DNA from: Lachnospiraceae bacterium
GTDB taxonomy: Bacteria > Bacillota > Clostridia > Lachnospirales > Lachnospiraceae
DNA: 64,000 nucleotides
Assembly (NCBI GenBank): GCA_017408025.1
Contig: JAFQVJ010000026.1
Coordinates: forward strand, 1 to 64,000
Direction of reading: 5' to 3'
Position 1 is the stretch's first letter. Each line of letters opens with the position of its first letter. The notes beneath the pieces were generated by a model. It searched no databases, was not told the origin of the DNA, and saw nothing but the letters and a program-made list of their open reading frames with translations. The translations under genes were made by a program, and so were the position numbers. Of this stretch, positions 46,078 to 54,155 are shown in pieces.

Positions 46078-46944
46078 CTAATCAGTTCTTTTTTTACCTC
46101 CCTTTCTTTTTATAAAATACACCACTGTACATACAATTGATAACACAAGATATACCGCCGTCAAAAAATAAATAAACATACTGAACATTAATTCATCTTT
46201 TCCTAGACAAATCATTCCTAACATAAATACCACTAAAAAAGTATATACTAAGCCCTCTAGTATACAATACTTTAAATTCATATTCTTTATTATTTTATCG
46301 TTATCTTCATTGTCTATTGCGTCCATATTATCTTTCTTTAGTACTTTAACTAATTTTATGACAAGTAATACGCTAATAAGTAATATTGTAGCTTCGAATA
46401 ACAATGCCTTTAAACAGAATTCTTTCATCGTATCTACATAATCATCATATATATTTATAACCTCATAATTAAGACTCTCATATATAACTTCGTTTTCTGC
46501 AAAAACTTGTTCATATTCATTTTTAGGCACTAACTTGTCTTCTACTATATTAAACACACAATAGTCTGATGTTTCTACCGTAAGCTCTTTGTCATCAACT
46601 AGAATTCTTACTCTATATTCATCAGATTTATATGTCAAGACACTAACAGAATCAAAGAGATTATGGATTCCCAATATACCTAATGCTCCCCAATAATTAT
46701 CATACCGTGTATCTAGCCTAGACCCTTTTTCAAATGAAATGGTGCCGGCTTGCATAAAGCCTGTCGTACCTGCCTCCACACCATCCATGGTCTCCCATAT
46801 AACTGAACTTGATATATCCAAGGCGTACACATTCTTATTAGAATAGTCTCCGAACAGCAAAACCGAACAATTACTAAGCCTCACCAATATGTTTATTGTT
46901 AATAGTATGGTTATTACAACTAATAGTCTTTTCTTTCTCTTCAT
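46078..46944 (-). CDS. Membrane protein of unknown function
   Basis: The 288 residues have an N-terminal membrane segment (LLVVITILLTINILVRL), an outside domain of about 140 residues and three C-terminal helices (about 170-190, 225-245, 250-275). No family is recognised. The gene is A+T-rich. There is no ribosome site at normal distance; AAAGGA lies 36 bases before the ATG with a hairpin between them (see that entry). Confidence 0.75.
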   Translation of the reverse strand: MKRKKRLLVVITILLTINILVRLSNCSVLLFGDYSNKNVYALDISSSVIWETMDGVEAGTTGFMQAGTISFEKGSRLDTRYDNYWGALGILGIHNLFDSVSVLTYKSDEYRVRILVDDKELTVETSDYCVFNIVEDKLVPKNEYEQVFAENEVIYESLNYEVINIYDDYVDTMKEFCLKALLFEATILLISVLLVIKLVKVLKKDNMDAIDNEDNDKIIKNMNLKYCILEGLVYTFLVVFMLGMICLGKDELMFSMFIYFLTAVYLVLSIVCTVVYFIKRKGGKKRTD

Positions 46945-46953
46945 AATCGTGTT

Positions 46954-46986
46954 TTTAATTACAGCTTTTGTAATTAAATTCCTTTC
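46954..46986 (-). promoter_or_regulatory. Hairpin between ribosome site and start codon
   Basis: In minus-strand RNA the order is GAAAGG (complement of 46981-46986), a stem of TTTAATTACA and TGTAATTAAA (46969-46978 with 46954-46963), nine bases, then ATG 46944. Folding the stem leaves about 11 bases between ribosome site and start. Confidence 0.5.
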
Positions 46987-47032
46987 TATGCTTTTTGAGA
47001 ATTATGCCCTAATTCCCTTCTAATTTTTTGTT

Positions 47033-48646
47033 TCAATCTTCTATCAAAGTATTAGACGAATTCACTAAGCTATCATAAAAACTCCATGCTACAGTTGCAT
47101 CATTAGATTCAGATGATTCATAATCTTTGATTTTATTCTTTAAATCCTCAAGTCCATCCTGCCCACCTAAATTGTTCACAAATTCATCCGCCCTATTGAT
47201 TTTATTATTTTTTAAATCCGAATAATATTCTAACACAACATCCATTATACTATTAGTTGTGGAATATCTTTTCTTAATATTTATTGCGTCTAAATCCGCC
47301 ATATAATCACTATTATTCATCGATGGCTCTCCATTTCCAATCAAGCCTACACCAAAAATATCTCCACCATATCCTGCTGCCTCTTCAAGTGTCAAGCCAT
47401 CTGTAAATAATTTTACTCCTACATCTGCAATCACAGTATTACCTTTATATAAATAACAAGCCAATGTGGCACACATATGTCCAAAATCTAATTTACCCTG
47501 AAATTGAGTATATAACTCATTTATCCTATTCTGTTGTTTAATCGTACAATCTTCTATCTTGCTTTGCTTATAAATAATATTTGCAAAACTATCTTTATCT
47601 GTACTTGTTACCAAATTTTGATTCTGAATTGCTTTTATAAGTAACTCCGCATTCTTTTCACTTAAACCATTCTTTATCATAAAATTCGGCACATAGTCAG
47701 ATGACATTAAGCCTGCTGCTATTTGAAATAAGTTTGAATCACCATATCCTTCACAACATGAAGCAATTGTGCGGACAAACTGATACTCTGCATATTGTCC
47801 GTAATTTTTTACCAAACCTTCGTATAGACTATACATCGCATATGACTCCATGGAAGAAAAACCAAAGTAATCACTTGATATATTACAGAACAACGAACTT
47901 CCTGTTAATCCTACATATTTATCTCCTTCAACCACAATATCACTTGAACTTCCTGGTCCAGTAATTCCTGAACCTGTTGTTGATAATACGCTTTCATATA
48001 GATTGGATAGTTTTTCAATCACTTCATAACTATATACACTATATGTAGACATTTTAGCGTTATTTTTAAATTTCTCTAACGAGTCAATAAAATCTCCATC
48101 TTGTGTATCATCATATCCCAATTTTACTAGCGCATTCTCCACATCTAATTGTCCACAATCTCCCAAATGCGCCAAATATGCATAAGTTGGTACTGTTGTT
48201 GAACTAGATATATTTGCCGTTGTACTTGACACACTAATTGACGCCTTTGATGTGTTTGATACACTTGCCACAGTCATTGACACTTTTGATGTGTTTGATG
48301 CACTTGCTACCTTAGCTGTTGTGCTTGACGCCTTAGCTGTTGTGCTCGCTGTTGTACTTGCTGATACACTCACTTTATTACTTTTTGTAGCTGTAGTCCT
48401 TGTGCTCGTTGTACTACTTACTTTTGCAGTTGATGATGAGCCACTATATGTCACTGTTGTACTGCTTGTTGCCTTTGCCGTAGCCGATGAGTATGATATA
48501 GTCCTACTTGTTGTTGAGGCACTACTTACCGTTGATTTAGTTCTACTGGTTGATGTTGTACTACTACTTGGACTAGTGCTACTTACCCTTGTTGTGCTTG
48601 TTGAACGATAAACTGTTGTTGTACTTCCTATCTTGCTTACTGCCAT
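47033..48646 (-). CDS. Ser/Thr-rich protein with degenerate peptidoglycan-binding-like domain
   Basis: The 537 residues begin MAVSKIGSTTTVYRSTST with no signal peptide. Residues 1-165 are almost only Ser, Thr, Ala, Val and Lys, with inexact repeats such as SNTSKVSM and SNTSKASI. Next comes a block (DVENALVKLGYDDTQDGDF ... YEVIEKL) similar in spacing to PG_binding_1 repeats, then about 300 residues I cannot assign. The Ser/Thr region is a likely O-glycosylation target of the GT4 enzyme two genes upstream (inference). AGGAG precedes ATG 48646. How it would leave the cell is unclear. Confidence 0.8.
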   Translation of the reverse strand: MAVSKIGSTTTVYRSTSTTRVSSTSPSSSTTSTSRTKSTVSSASTTSRTISYSSATAKATSSTTVTYSGSSSTAKVSSTTSTRTTATKSNKVSVSASTTASTTAKASSTTAKVASASNTSKVSMTVASVSNTSKASISVSSTTANISSSTTVPTYAYLAHLGDCGQLDVENALVKLGYDDTQDGDFIDSLEKFKNNAKMSTYSVYSYEVIEKLSNLYESVLSTTGSGITGPGSSSDIVVEGDKYVGLTGSSLFCNISSDYFGFSSMESYAMYSLYEGLVKNYGQYAEYQFVRTIASCCEGYGDSNLFQIAAGLMSSDYVPNFMIKNGLSEKNAELLIKAIQNQNLVTSTDKDSFANIIYKQSKIEDCTIKQQNRINELYTQFQGKLDFGHMCATLACYLYKGNTVIADVGVKLFTDGLTLEEAAGYGGDIFGVGLIGNGEPSMNNSDYMADLDAINIKKRYSTTNSIMDVVLEYYSDLKNNKINRADEFVNNLGGQDGLEDLKNKIKDYESSESNDATVAWSFYDSLVNSSNTLIED

Positions 48647-48674
48647 TTTTCTTTCTCCTTTGCTAATTTTACCA

Positions 48675-49331
48675 TTACATCTTATAATCACACAAGACGA
48701 AATCTGATATTATTTTTTTCTTTACAATAAAGTAATCATTAACTACTCGTTTTCCATCTAAATACACTTGGAATGACCACATTCCTTCCGCATTTCTCCC
48801 TGGTATCCGACTAATTCTATTTCTAAATACCACTTCGTAATCTGCTTCGTTTGGTTCAAACTGCCCCATACTACTTTCTTCAAGCATATATATCCTACCA
48901 TCAGGTTGAAAACACATATATGTAAGACTATGTAATCCTTTTACATTACATATACCAACACCCACATAGATATCAAAAGAACGGTCATAAACATATTCCG
49001 TCTTCTTAACAGAAGCTCTGACACCATTATTCATAATATCTGATACATTGTACATTGATAAATATGGCTTTTCTTCTATGTTCTCCGTTGGCACAGACCA
49101 CACTTCCCATTTTTCATCATACACATATTCACTTGATGCCGAGTCGTTTAATCTGATTATATCGTTCACAACATATTTGTATCTGGAAACTTCTATATCA
49201 TTCTCACAATACCATTCACCTTCTCCAGCATCATATATCATGGCTATAGAATGAAATTCTCCTTTACTATCGTACAGTTCCAGCCTTACACTTTCTATCA
49301 TAAAAAATTGTTGATTAAATCTATACCTCAT
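48675..49331 (-). CDS. Unknown 218-residue protein in the glycosyltransferase operon
   Basis: No signal peptide or membrane segment. Strand-rich with many Tyr and Val. The C-terminal stretch GMWSFQVYLDGKRVVNDYF looks like the end of an Ig-like or carbohydrate-binding beta domain, a weak impression. Its ATG overlaps the glycosyltransferase stop by 11 bases and GGGGT lies five bases upstream, so the two are coupled. Possible glycan-binding partner or chaperone for the Ser/Thr-rich protein (inference). Confidence 0.75.
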   Translation of the reverse strand: MRYRFNQQFFMIESVRLELYDSKGEFHSIAMIYDAGEGEWYCENDIEVSRYKYVVNDIIRLNDSASSEYVYDEKWEVWSVPTENIEEKPYLSMYNVSDIMNNGVRASVKKTEYVYDRSFDIYVGVGICNVKGLHSLTYMCFQPDGRIYMLEESSMGQFEPNEADYEVVFRNRISRIPGRNAEGMWSFQVYLDGKRVVNDYFIVKKKIISDFVLCDYKM

Positions 49332-50436
49332 ATGTTACCCCTCCATAGCTTGCCCATATTTCGTCATAACGCTTCGCCATCTGAATTGCTGAGAATCTGG
49401 CAAGATTATTCAATAGAATCTTTTGTTGCTTTTCTACCGTTTCTATACCGTCTTCCATAAATTCGATTATTGTCTTTTCAAGTTCACCTTCCACATACGG
49501 CGAATATTTATATTTATAGCCTTCTAATATTTCATCTAATCCGCCATTATTTGAACAGATAACAGGCAATCCCCTCTGCATAGCCTCTAATGCAACATAT
49601 CCAAAAGGTTCATAAAGTGAGGGAATCACAAGTGCATCAAGTGAATTCAAGAAATTTTCCTTTCTCTCTCCTACACACCATCCGCAAAAATCAACCTTAT
49701 CCCACATATTTGCTGCATCTATATATGTAAATAATCTTTCTATATAAGCAACATCATTTTTAGGACAAGCAAGCTTGTATTTTGCGTCAATCTTACTAAA
49801 AGCCTTTATACTTTCATATATTCCTTTTCTATAATCTGTTCTTCCAATATAACCAAATACTTTTCTGCTATGCTTATAGTTCACATTTAAGGACGTTGAA
49901 ATATCATAGGTGATACCATTATGAACCACCTCAATTTTTTCCTCATATTGAGGATATATTTTCGATAACTTTTCTTTTTCTGCTTCAGAAACACATACTA
50001 AAACCGAAGCTAATTCACACAATTTCTCAAACTTTTCTCTTATATCATGATTCCCGCCAAACGGATCCCATGGAGGTGGTGGTTCAGGTGTAGGAACAGA
50101 ATGAATGACATATGCTAGCGTCTTATTCTTGATTATATCCTCGTCCAGCAGACTGGCAAACTCATAAAACTGTACAACCAGAACTTCACAATTGATATCC
50201 GCTAGCTTGTACGCTTCATCCTTATTCATTATGAGTATATCTTTTTGCTCCATAAAATCAGTGACATTATAGTCATCCGTCGGCGAACCTAACCCCATGT
50301 ATATAAATCCCGTATCTTCTGTACGATATTTATATAGTTCGTTCATATATGTCCCTGCACCGCCTATTATACAGTTTCCCAATTCATTATTGATATGAAC
50401 AACTCTGTAATTATTTTTGAAATTCAAATTAAACAT
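49321..50436 (-). CDS. GT4-family glycosyltransferase
   Basis: The 371-residue GT-B enzyme has an N-terminal acceptor domain with GGAGTYMNEL, the middle linker VSEAEKEKL and VVHNGI, then FGYIGRTDYRKGI and the donor-site block PSLYEPFGYVALEAMQRGLPVICSNNGG with the E-x7-E motif. It is a retaining nucleotide-sugar transferase, cytoplasmic. Sugar and acceptor are unknown; the adjacent Ser/Thr-rich protein is the natural candidate acceptor. It overlaps both neighbours (13 and 11 bases). Confidence 0.92.
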   Translation of the reverse strand: MFNLNFKNNYRVVHINNELGNCIIGGAGTYMNELYKYRTEDTGFIYMGLGSPTDDYNVTDFMEQKDILIMNKDEAYKLADINCEVLVVQFYEFASLLDEDIIKNKTLAYVIHSVPTPEPPPPWDPFGGNHDIREKFEKLCELASVLVCVSEAEKEKLSKIYPQYEEKIEVVHNGITYDISTSLNVNYKHSRKVFGYIGRTDYRKGIYESIKAFSKIDAKYKLACPKNDVAYIERLFTYIDAANMWDKVDFCGWCVGERKENFLNSLDALVIPSLYEPFGYVALEAMQRGLPVICSNNGGLDEILEGYKYKYSPYVEGELEKTIIEFMEDGIETVEKQQKILLNNLARFSAIQMAKRYDEIWASYGGVTYEV

Positions 50437-50669
50437 ATATCCCTCTCACTCCCCAGTATGATATTATCCTTCTTTAAGACATATAGCTCCTCCAATGTTT
50501 CGCACTTTGCAAACGCAACGGGTAGAACTTCTATATCTTTGTAATCGCATTGCTCCCAGAAATTCAAGATAAAATAACCTTTTTCATCATTTGCTATATG
50601 TATATCGTTTAAAGCTATAACTTTTTTGTTTTTTATCAAGAAGACTGTGTTTTTTGATATGCTGTACAT
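50424..50669 (-). CDS. Small protein coupled to the glycosyltransferase
   Basis: Eighty-one residues, no recognised family. It overlaps the glycosyltransferase start by 13 bases and is the first gene of the minus-strand module. AAGGGG precedes the ATG. The pattern of alternating hydrophobic residues (VFLIKNKKVIALNDIHI) suggests a small beta fold. It could be a partner or recognition subunit of the enzyme (inference). Confidence 0.7.
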   Translation of the reverse strand: MYSISKNTVFLIKNKKVIALNDIHIANDEKGYFILNFWEQCDYKDIEVLPVAFAKCETLEELYVLKKDNIILGSERDICLI

Positions 50670-50763
50670 ATTTCCCCTTCTTTCTTACCACCACATATAT
50701 ATTTTTGCCAGTATGGATTTTTATCCAATACTAAGTTTCTTCATTACTGCATTTACACTTTAC

Positions 50764-50769
50764 ATTATA
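50764..50769 (-). promoter_or_regulatory. Possible -10 box for the glycosyltransferase module
   Basis: TATAAT on the minus strand about 95 bases before the 81-residue gene. No good -35 box is seen at 16-18 bases, as expected if an activator is required. The gap 50670-50941 holds no other gene I can support. Confidence 0.3.
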
Positions 50770-50842
50770 GTTACTCAACTCTCTGATTTCGCACAATAGT
50801 TTATCTCTTTACATTTCAAAAGTATATTCTTTTTTATTATGC

Positions 50843-50880
50843 CTTTTTTGTATATTTTTGTACTTTTTTGTATTTTTCTG
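50843..50880. promoter_or_regulatory. Direct repeats upstream of the Spo0A-like regulator (possible operator)
   Basis: CTTTTTTGTATATTTTT (50843-50859) and CTTTTTTGTATTTTTCTG (50863-50880), 20 bases apart start to start, end right before the -35 box. The first 17-mer recurs exactly at 51901-51917 before the kinase gene. Confidence 0.6.
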
Positions 50881-50909
50881 TTGTAACCCTTTTTATTCCA
50901 TAGTAAAAT
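50881..50909 (+). promoter_or_regulatory. Promoter of the Spo0A-like regulator
   Basis: TTGTAA (50881-50886), 17-base spacer, TAAAAT (50904-50909), 33 bases before the GTG start. The repeats at 50843-50880 abut the -35 box, a typical activator position. Confidence 0.55.
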
Positions 50910-50941
50910 ATATATATAAGTGAAAAAAGGGGGTACTGTAC

Positions 50942-51715
50942 GTGAATATGTTTAATATTTTATTAGTAGAGGATGATACGGAAAGTTGTCGAAACTGCAT
51001 TCAAGAAATTCATAAATTTGAAGAGCTCTATCTGGTAAATACAACCAATTGTTCTCACCAAGCTATTGAAGACATTAAAAATTATTCTCCTGATGCTATA
51101 ATTTTAGACCTTGAGTTAAGTAATGGTTCGGGTAGCGGAATAGATGTTTTGAAGTATATACAAACTTGTAATTCTCGACCATATGTTATGGTTGTTACAA
51201 ACAACCCTAGCATGGCAACTCATAATATTGTCAGAGCCTTAGGCGCTGATTTCATTATGTATAAACAACAGGAAAATTTTAGTGAACTTCAAGTTATATC
51301 TTTCTTGTATGATTTAATGGAAATTATTAAAAAACAAAAAAATGTAAGTAGAGCGAAAGACAAACTACCATCCGCTTCTGATAAACAAAAAATATTAGAT
51401 GCAATATGTACTGAACTAACTTTAATAGGTATAAGTACTAAACACAAGGGATTCAATTACCTTAAAGACGCCATTTACATCGCAATAGTCTCTTCTCAAG
51501 ATAATATAGCAACTCAACTTGCAAAAAAATATAAGAAAACTGAAATATCTATTATACGAGCTATGAGATATGCTATAGAATTCACTTGGAATAATCAGGA
51601 TATTGATAGACTAGAGACGCATTACAAAGGTAGCGTAACTTCTGATAAGGGGTGTCCTACAATAACCGAATTCATAAGCTACTATTCTCAAAGCATTAGC
51701 AGTAGATTAGTATAG
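50942..51715 (+). CDS. Response regulator with Spo0A-like DNA-binding domain
   Basis: The 257 residues have a receiver domain (1-125: LLVEDD, phospho-acceptor Asp 56 in AIILDLEL, VVTNNP, YKQQ). After a linker comes a C-terminal domain whose pattern follows Spo0A: ELTLIGISTKHKGFNYLKDA, AKKYKKTEISIIRAMRYAIE, and KGCPTITEFI. The recognition helix differs from Spo0A, so it should read another site than TGTCGAA. It starts at GTG 50942 with AAGGGGG eight bases upstream. The GHKL kinase downstream is the obvious partner. It is a Spo0A paralogue with its own sensor, not Spo0A itself, which is not preceded by such a kinase. Confidence 0.88.
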   Translation: MNMFNILLVEDDTESCRNCIQEIHKFEELYLVNTTNCSHQAIEDIKNYSPDAIILDLELSNGSGSGIDVLKYIQTCNSRPYVMVVTNNPSMATHNIVRALGADFIMYKQQENFSELQVISFLYDLMEIIKKQKNVSRAKDKLPSASDKQKILDAICTELTLIGISTKHKGFNYLKDAIYIAIVSSQDNIATQLAKKYKKTEISIIRAMRYAIEFTWNNQDIDRLETHYKGSVTSDKGCPTITEFISYYSQSISSRLV

Positions 51716-51720
51716 CTTGT

Positions 51721-51756
51721 AGATAGAGCATTTATGCGAAGATAAATGCCCTATCT
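51721..51756 (-). terminator. Stem-loop between regulator and kinase genes
   Basis: Arms 51721-51735 and 51742-51756 (AGATAGAGCATTTAT and near-complement) give 15 bp with one A-C mismatch on +, which is a G-U pair on minus-strand RNA. That favours a role on the minus strand, downstream of the micro-ORF at 51780-51827. No T-run follows on either strand, so termination is not certain. Confidence 0.5.
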
Positions 51757-51779
51757 GCAAAAATGAAGTATACTAAAAA

Positions 51780-51827
51780 TTAAGTCCACCATCTATTACA
51801 AAAAAACTCAAATATTGCTTCCCACAT
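51780..51827 (-). CDS. Candidate 15-residue peptide gene, antisense between regulator and kinase
   Basis: ATG 51825-51827, stop TAA 51780-51782, product MWEAIFEFFCNRWWT. It is preceded by TAAGGAGGTG (complement of 51836-51845), one of the strongest ribosome sites in the window, ten bases before the ATG. A promoter TTGAGA-N17-ACTAAT is possible on the minus strand (51894-51922), and the stem at 51721-51756 could end the transcript. Seven of 15 residues are aromatic or Cys, as in short hydrophobic signalling peptides. A TTG five bases after GGAGG in another frame would give a 19-residue product instead. No peptide-processing AgrB-type gene is nearby. Chance occurrence cannot be excluded. Confidence 0.4.
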   Translation of the reverse strand: MWEAIFEFFCNRWWT

Positions 51828-51900
51828 ATCAAACTCACCTCCTTACGATTTTTTCATAATAAAAAATCACAAGGAATTTTGATATTCATTTGTATTAGTG

Positions 51901-51917
51901 CTTTTTTGTATATTTTT
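51901..51917. promoter_or_regulatory. Second exact copy of the 17-mer, before the kinase gene
   Basis: CTTTTTTGTATATTTTT, identical to 50843-50859, ends 16 bases before the kinase ATG and follows a TTTGTAT 12 bases further up. If the regulator binds it, the kinase would be directly controlled. Confidence 0.5.
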
Positions 51918-51933
51918 CTCAAGAGGTATTTTT

Positions 51934-53379
51934 ATGATCGAATCATTTATAAAATATATTTTTATACTTTTAATCACATTCTATTTCTTTGTAAGATTGC
52001 TTAATATAAAGATATCATTCTCTAAATATGTTTTTAACATATTTTTTTCAGTGTTTTTATGTTCCATAGTGTATGTAGCAAGAATATATGTTCCCCACAT
52101 AACAATATTAATACTTTTAATAACCTCTTGCATCCAAACAAGTTTAGCATTTAATATGTCTATTAAAACAACCTTGATTACATCCATATTTTCTCTTGGA
52201 TTAAGCTATTTTACTTATGCCATATCCACAATACTTGTTGCTCCATTTTCTACTCTAAGCGTGTTAACCAAGATTCCAATAAACATACTGTATATCATTC
52301 TTTATGTAATTGCTGGTATTCTTCAGTGTTTTATTGCCGTTGCTATTTTTCGTATTAGAAAGTTACAAAAAGGTATGCCATTCTTATTGCAAAAAGTTCC
52401 TGTACATATAGGGATATTTATCGGATGCTTTATATTAGTTATAACAACGCTTTTAACTATTCTTCAAAAAAATGCTTCTCTATATAGCTTTGTAATCATA
52501 ATTTGTATAACTGCTACCTTTATACTTTTTATCTGGTGGCGGAAACAATTGTCAATTACATACATAAACAAAGCTCACAAGAATGAAGTTAAAAGGATTC
52601 AATCGGAACTAGAAGCACTTCGACAAGACAACGAACGGCTAGGTGCTATCATTCACAAGGACAACAAGCTTATACCTGCTATGATTATGTCTGTTCAACA
52701 TGCCCTTTCATCATATTGTTCCTCTGACGAAATTGCCGACATAGAATTAACAAAGCTACTTACGGAGTTAGAAAAATTATCCGTCCAGCGCTCAATACTC
52801 ACCTCAAAGCAGTTAGAATCTCCGTGTTCTATACCACTTTCAAATATCACCCGTTTAGATATGATGCTAAAGTTTATGTATAAAAAAGCAGATGAGTTTC
52901 ATATCAATTTAACTGTAGATTTTCATTCAGAAGTATGCAATATGCTCACCAAATTCTTTACAGAAGACAGTCTTGTTACTATTTTAGCAGACCTAATAGA
53001 CAATGCCATTATTGCCACCAAACTATCCTTCGACCAAAAAGAAATATACATAGACTTCACAAAAGAAAACGACAACTACCGCATAGACGTATACGATAGT
53101 GGCATTCCATTCGAACCATACACCATCCAAAATGCTGGTATCAAAAAAGCTTCCACTCATTTAGACACTGGTGGAAGCGGAATAGGACTTATGACCATAT
53201 TTACACTACTTAGGGAGTGCGGCGGCAGTTTTGTGATTGATGAGATTATCAAGATAAAGCCATATAGAAAAAAAGTATCTATTGTATTGGATTCATTGAG
53301 TCAGTTTCGTGTAAATAGTTATAGAGCCGAGATATTGAATACTGCAAAATCTAATCCTAATATAATATTTAATTCATAA
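51934..53379 (+). CDS. GHKL-type membrane sensor histidine kinase
   Basis: The 481 residues have about six membrane helices (1-200), then a short coiled coil (NEVKRIQSELEALRQDNERL). The H box is AIIHKDNKLIPAM. The GHKL ATPase has N box LADLIDNAIIAT, DSGIPF and G box GGSGIGLMTIF. The layout is that of AgrC/ComD-type peptide sensors, without an extracellular domain. AGAGG seven bases before ATG 51934; the earlier in-frame start has no site. It pairs with the Spo0A-like regulator. A terminator follows at 53393. Confidence 0.9.
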   Translation: MIESFIKYIFILLITFYFFVRLLNIKISFSKYVFNIFFSVFLCSIVYVARIYVPHITILILLITSCIQTSLAFNMSIKTTLITSIFSLGLSYFTYAISTILVAPFSTLSVLTKIPINILYIILYVIAGILQCFIAVAIFRIRKLQKGMPFLLQKVPVHIGIFIGCFILVITTLLTILQKNASLYSFVIIICITATFILFIWWRKQLSITYINKAHKNEVKRIQSELEALRQDNERLGAIIHKDNKLIPAMIMSVQHALSSYCSSDEIADIELTKLLTELEKLSVQRSILTSKQLESPCSIPLSNITRLDMMLKFMYKKADEFHINLTVDFHSEVCNMLTKFFTEDSLVTILADLIDNAIIATKLSFDQKEIYIDFTKENDNYRIDVYDSGIPFEPYTIQNAGIKKASTHLDTGGSGIGLMTIFTLLRECGGSFVIDEIIKIKPYRKKVSIVLDSLSQFRVNSYRAEILNTAKSNPNIIFNS

Positions 53380-53392
53380 AACAATCTAACAA

Positions 53393-53431
53393 TGAAGAAA
53401 TCCAGCCAAATAAATCGGCTGGATTTCTTCA
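53393..53431. terminator. Bidirectional terminator between kinase and yigZ
   Basis: TGAAGAAATCCAGCC (53393-53407) and GGCTGGATTTCTTCA (53417-53431) form a perfect 15-bp stem with a nine-base loop between two convergent genes. Confidence 0.85.
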
Positions 53432-53468
53432 TAAGTTATGGATATCCGTATATTCATTTCTCACTTGT

Positions 53469-54119
53469 CTACTCCACTATACACTGTCCATCAACCATTA
53501 TATAGTAAATCTCGTCACCTCTATCTATAACAGTCCTGCCAGCAGTTCCCTCTGTCACCTTATTCACAAAATCCTTCTCGTCCTCCATTGGCACCACTAC
53601 ATCCACTTCCACAGCATCTGTATATCTGGTGTCAATACAGTTTATCCCCATATTTCCCATGATATACTGAATCTTGCCTATTCCGTTATAGTCTGTGTAA
53701 AGTGTCATCTTTACCCCCTGCATCTTCTCTGCAACCTTTGATGCCGCAAGTCCAGCCTTCGCAGCTGCCTGATAGGCTCTGACTAAACCGCCTGTTCCAA
53801 GGAGTATTCCACCAAAATATCTTGTGACCACTACAACTACGTTATGTACCCCCTCGCCTATAAGCACCTCAAGCATTGGCTTTCCCGCTGTCCCTGCTGG
53901 TTCTCCATCATCGTTACATCTTGAGTATTCGTTGTTTTTCCCTATAACGGCTGCTGCGCAGTTGTGTCTGGCATCCCAGTTTTTCTTCTTTATCTCATCA
54001 ATAAAAGCCGAAGCCTCCTCTTCACTATTAACAGGCTTCACATAAGCGATAAAACGGGATTTTTTCTCCTCAATTTCGCCAATGCCTCCTTCGTACACTA
54101 TTTTATAATTATCCGACAT
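53469..54119 (-). CDS. yigZ: YigZ / IMPACT family protein
   Basis: The 216 residues start with KKSRFIAYVKPV and contain the family block NDDGEPAGTAGKPMLEVL and VVVVTRYFGGILLGTGGLVRAY. A ferredoxin-like C-terminal domain follows. Relatives are linked to translation control (IMPACT) but the bacterial role is not settled. GAGGAAAAG precedes the ATG. It is divergent from the PBP gene. Confidence 0.94.
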   Translation of the reverse strand: MSDNYKIVYEGGIGEIEEKKSRFIAYVKPVNSEEEASAFIDEIKKKNWDARHNCAAAVIGKNNEYSRCNDDGEPAGTAGKPMLEVLIGEGVHNVVVVVTRYFGGILLGTGGLVRAYQAAAKAGLAASKVAEKMQGVKMTLYTDYNGIGKIQYIMGNMGINCIDTRYTDAVEVDVVVPMEDEKDFVNKVTEGTAGRTVIDRGDEIYYIMVDGQCIVE

Positions 54120-54155
54120 AATCTTTTCCTCAACTATTTATTTTATTCTCTATAT

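Noticed and set aside
48252..48611. 119-codon + strand ORF, Val/Leu-rich
   Set aside because: Mirror of the Ser/Thr-rich region of the 47033-48646 gene; no ribosome site.
50700..50800. Additional peptide ORFs in the divergent promoter region
   Set aside because: Frames found (3 to 7 codons) have no convincing ribosome site.
44461..53379. Prophage or integrative element
   Set aside because: No integrase, transposase, att-site repeats or phage structural genes are visible; the block is accessory-like only by content and base composition.
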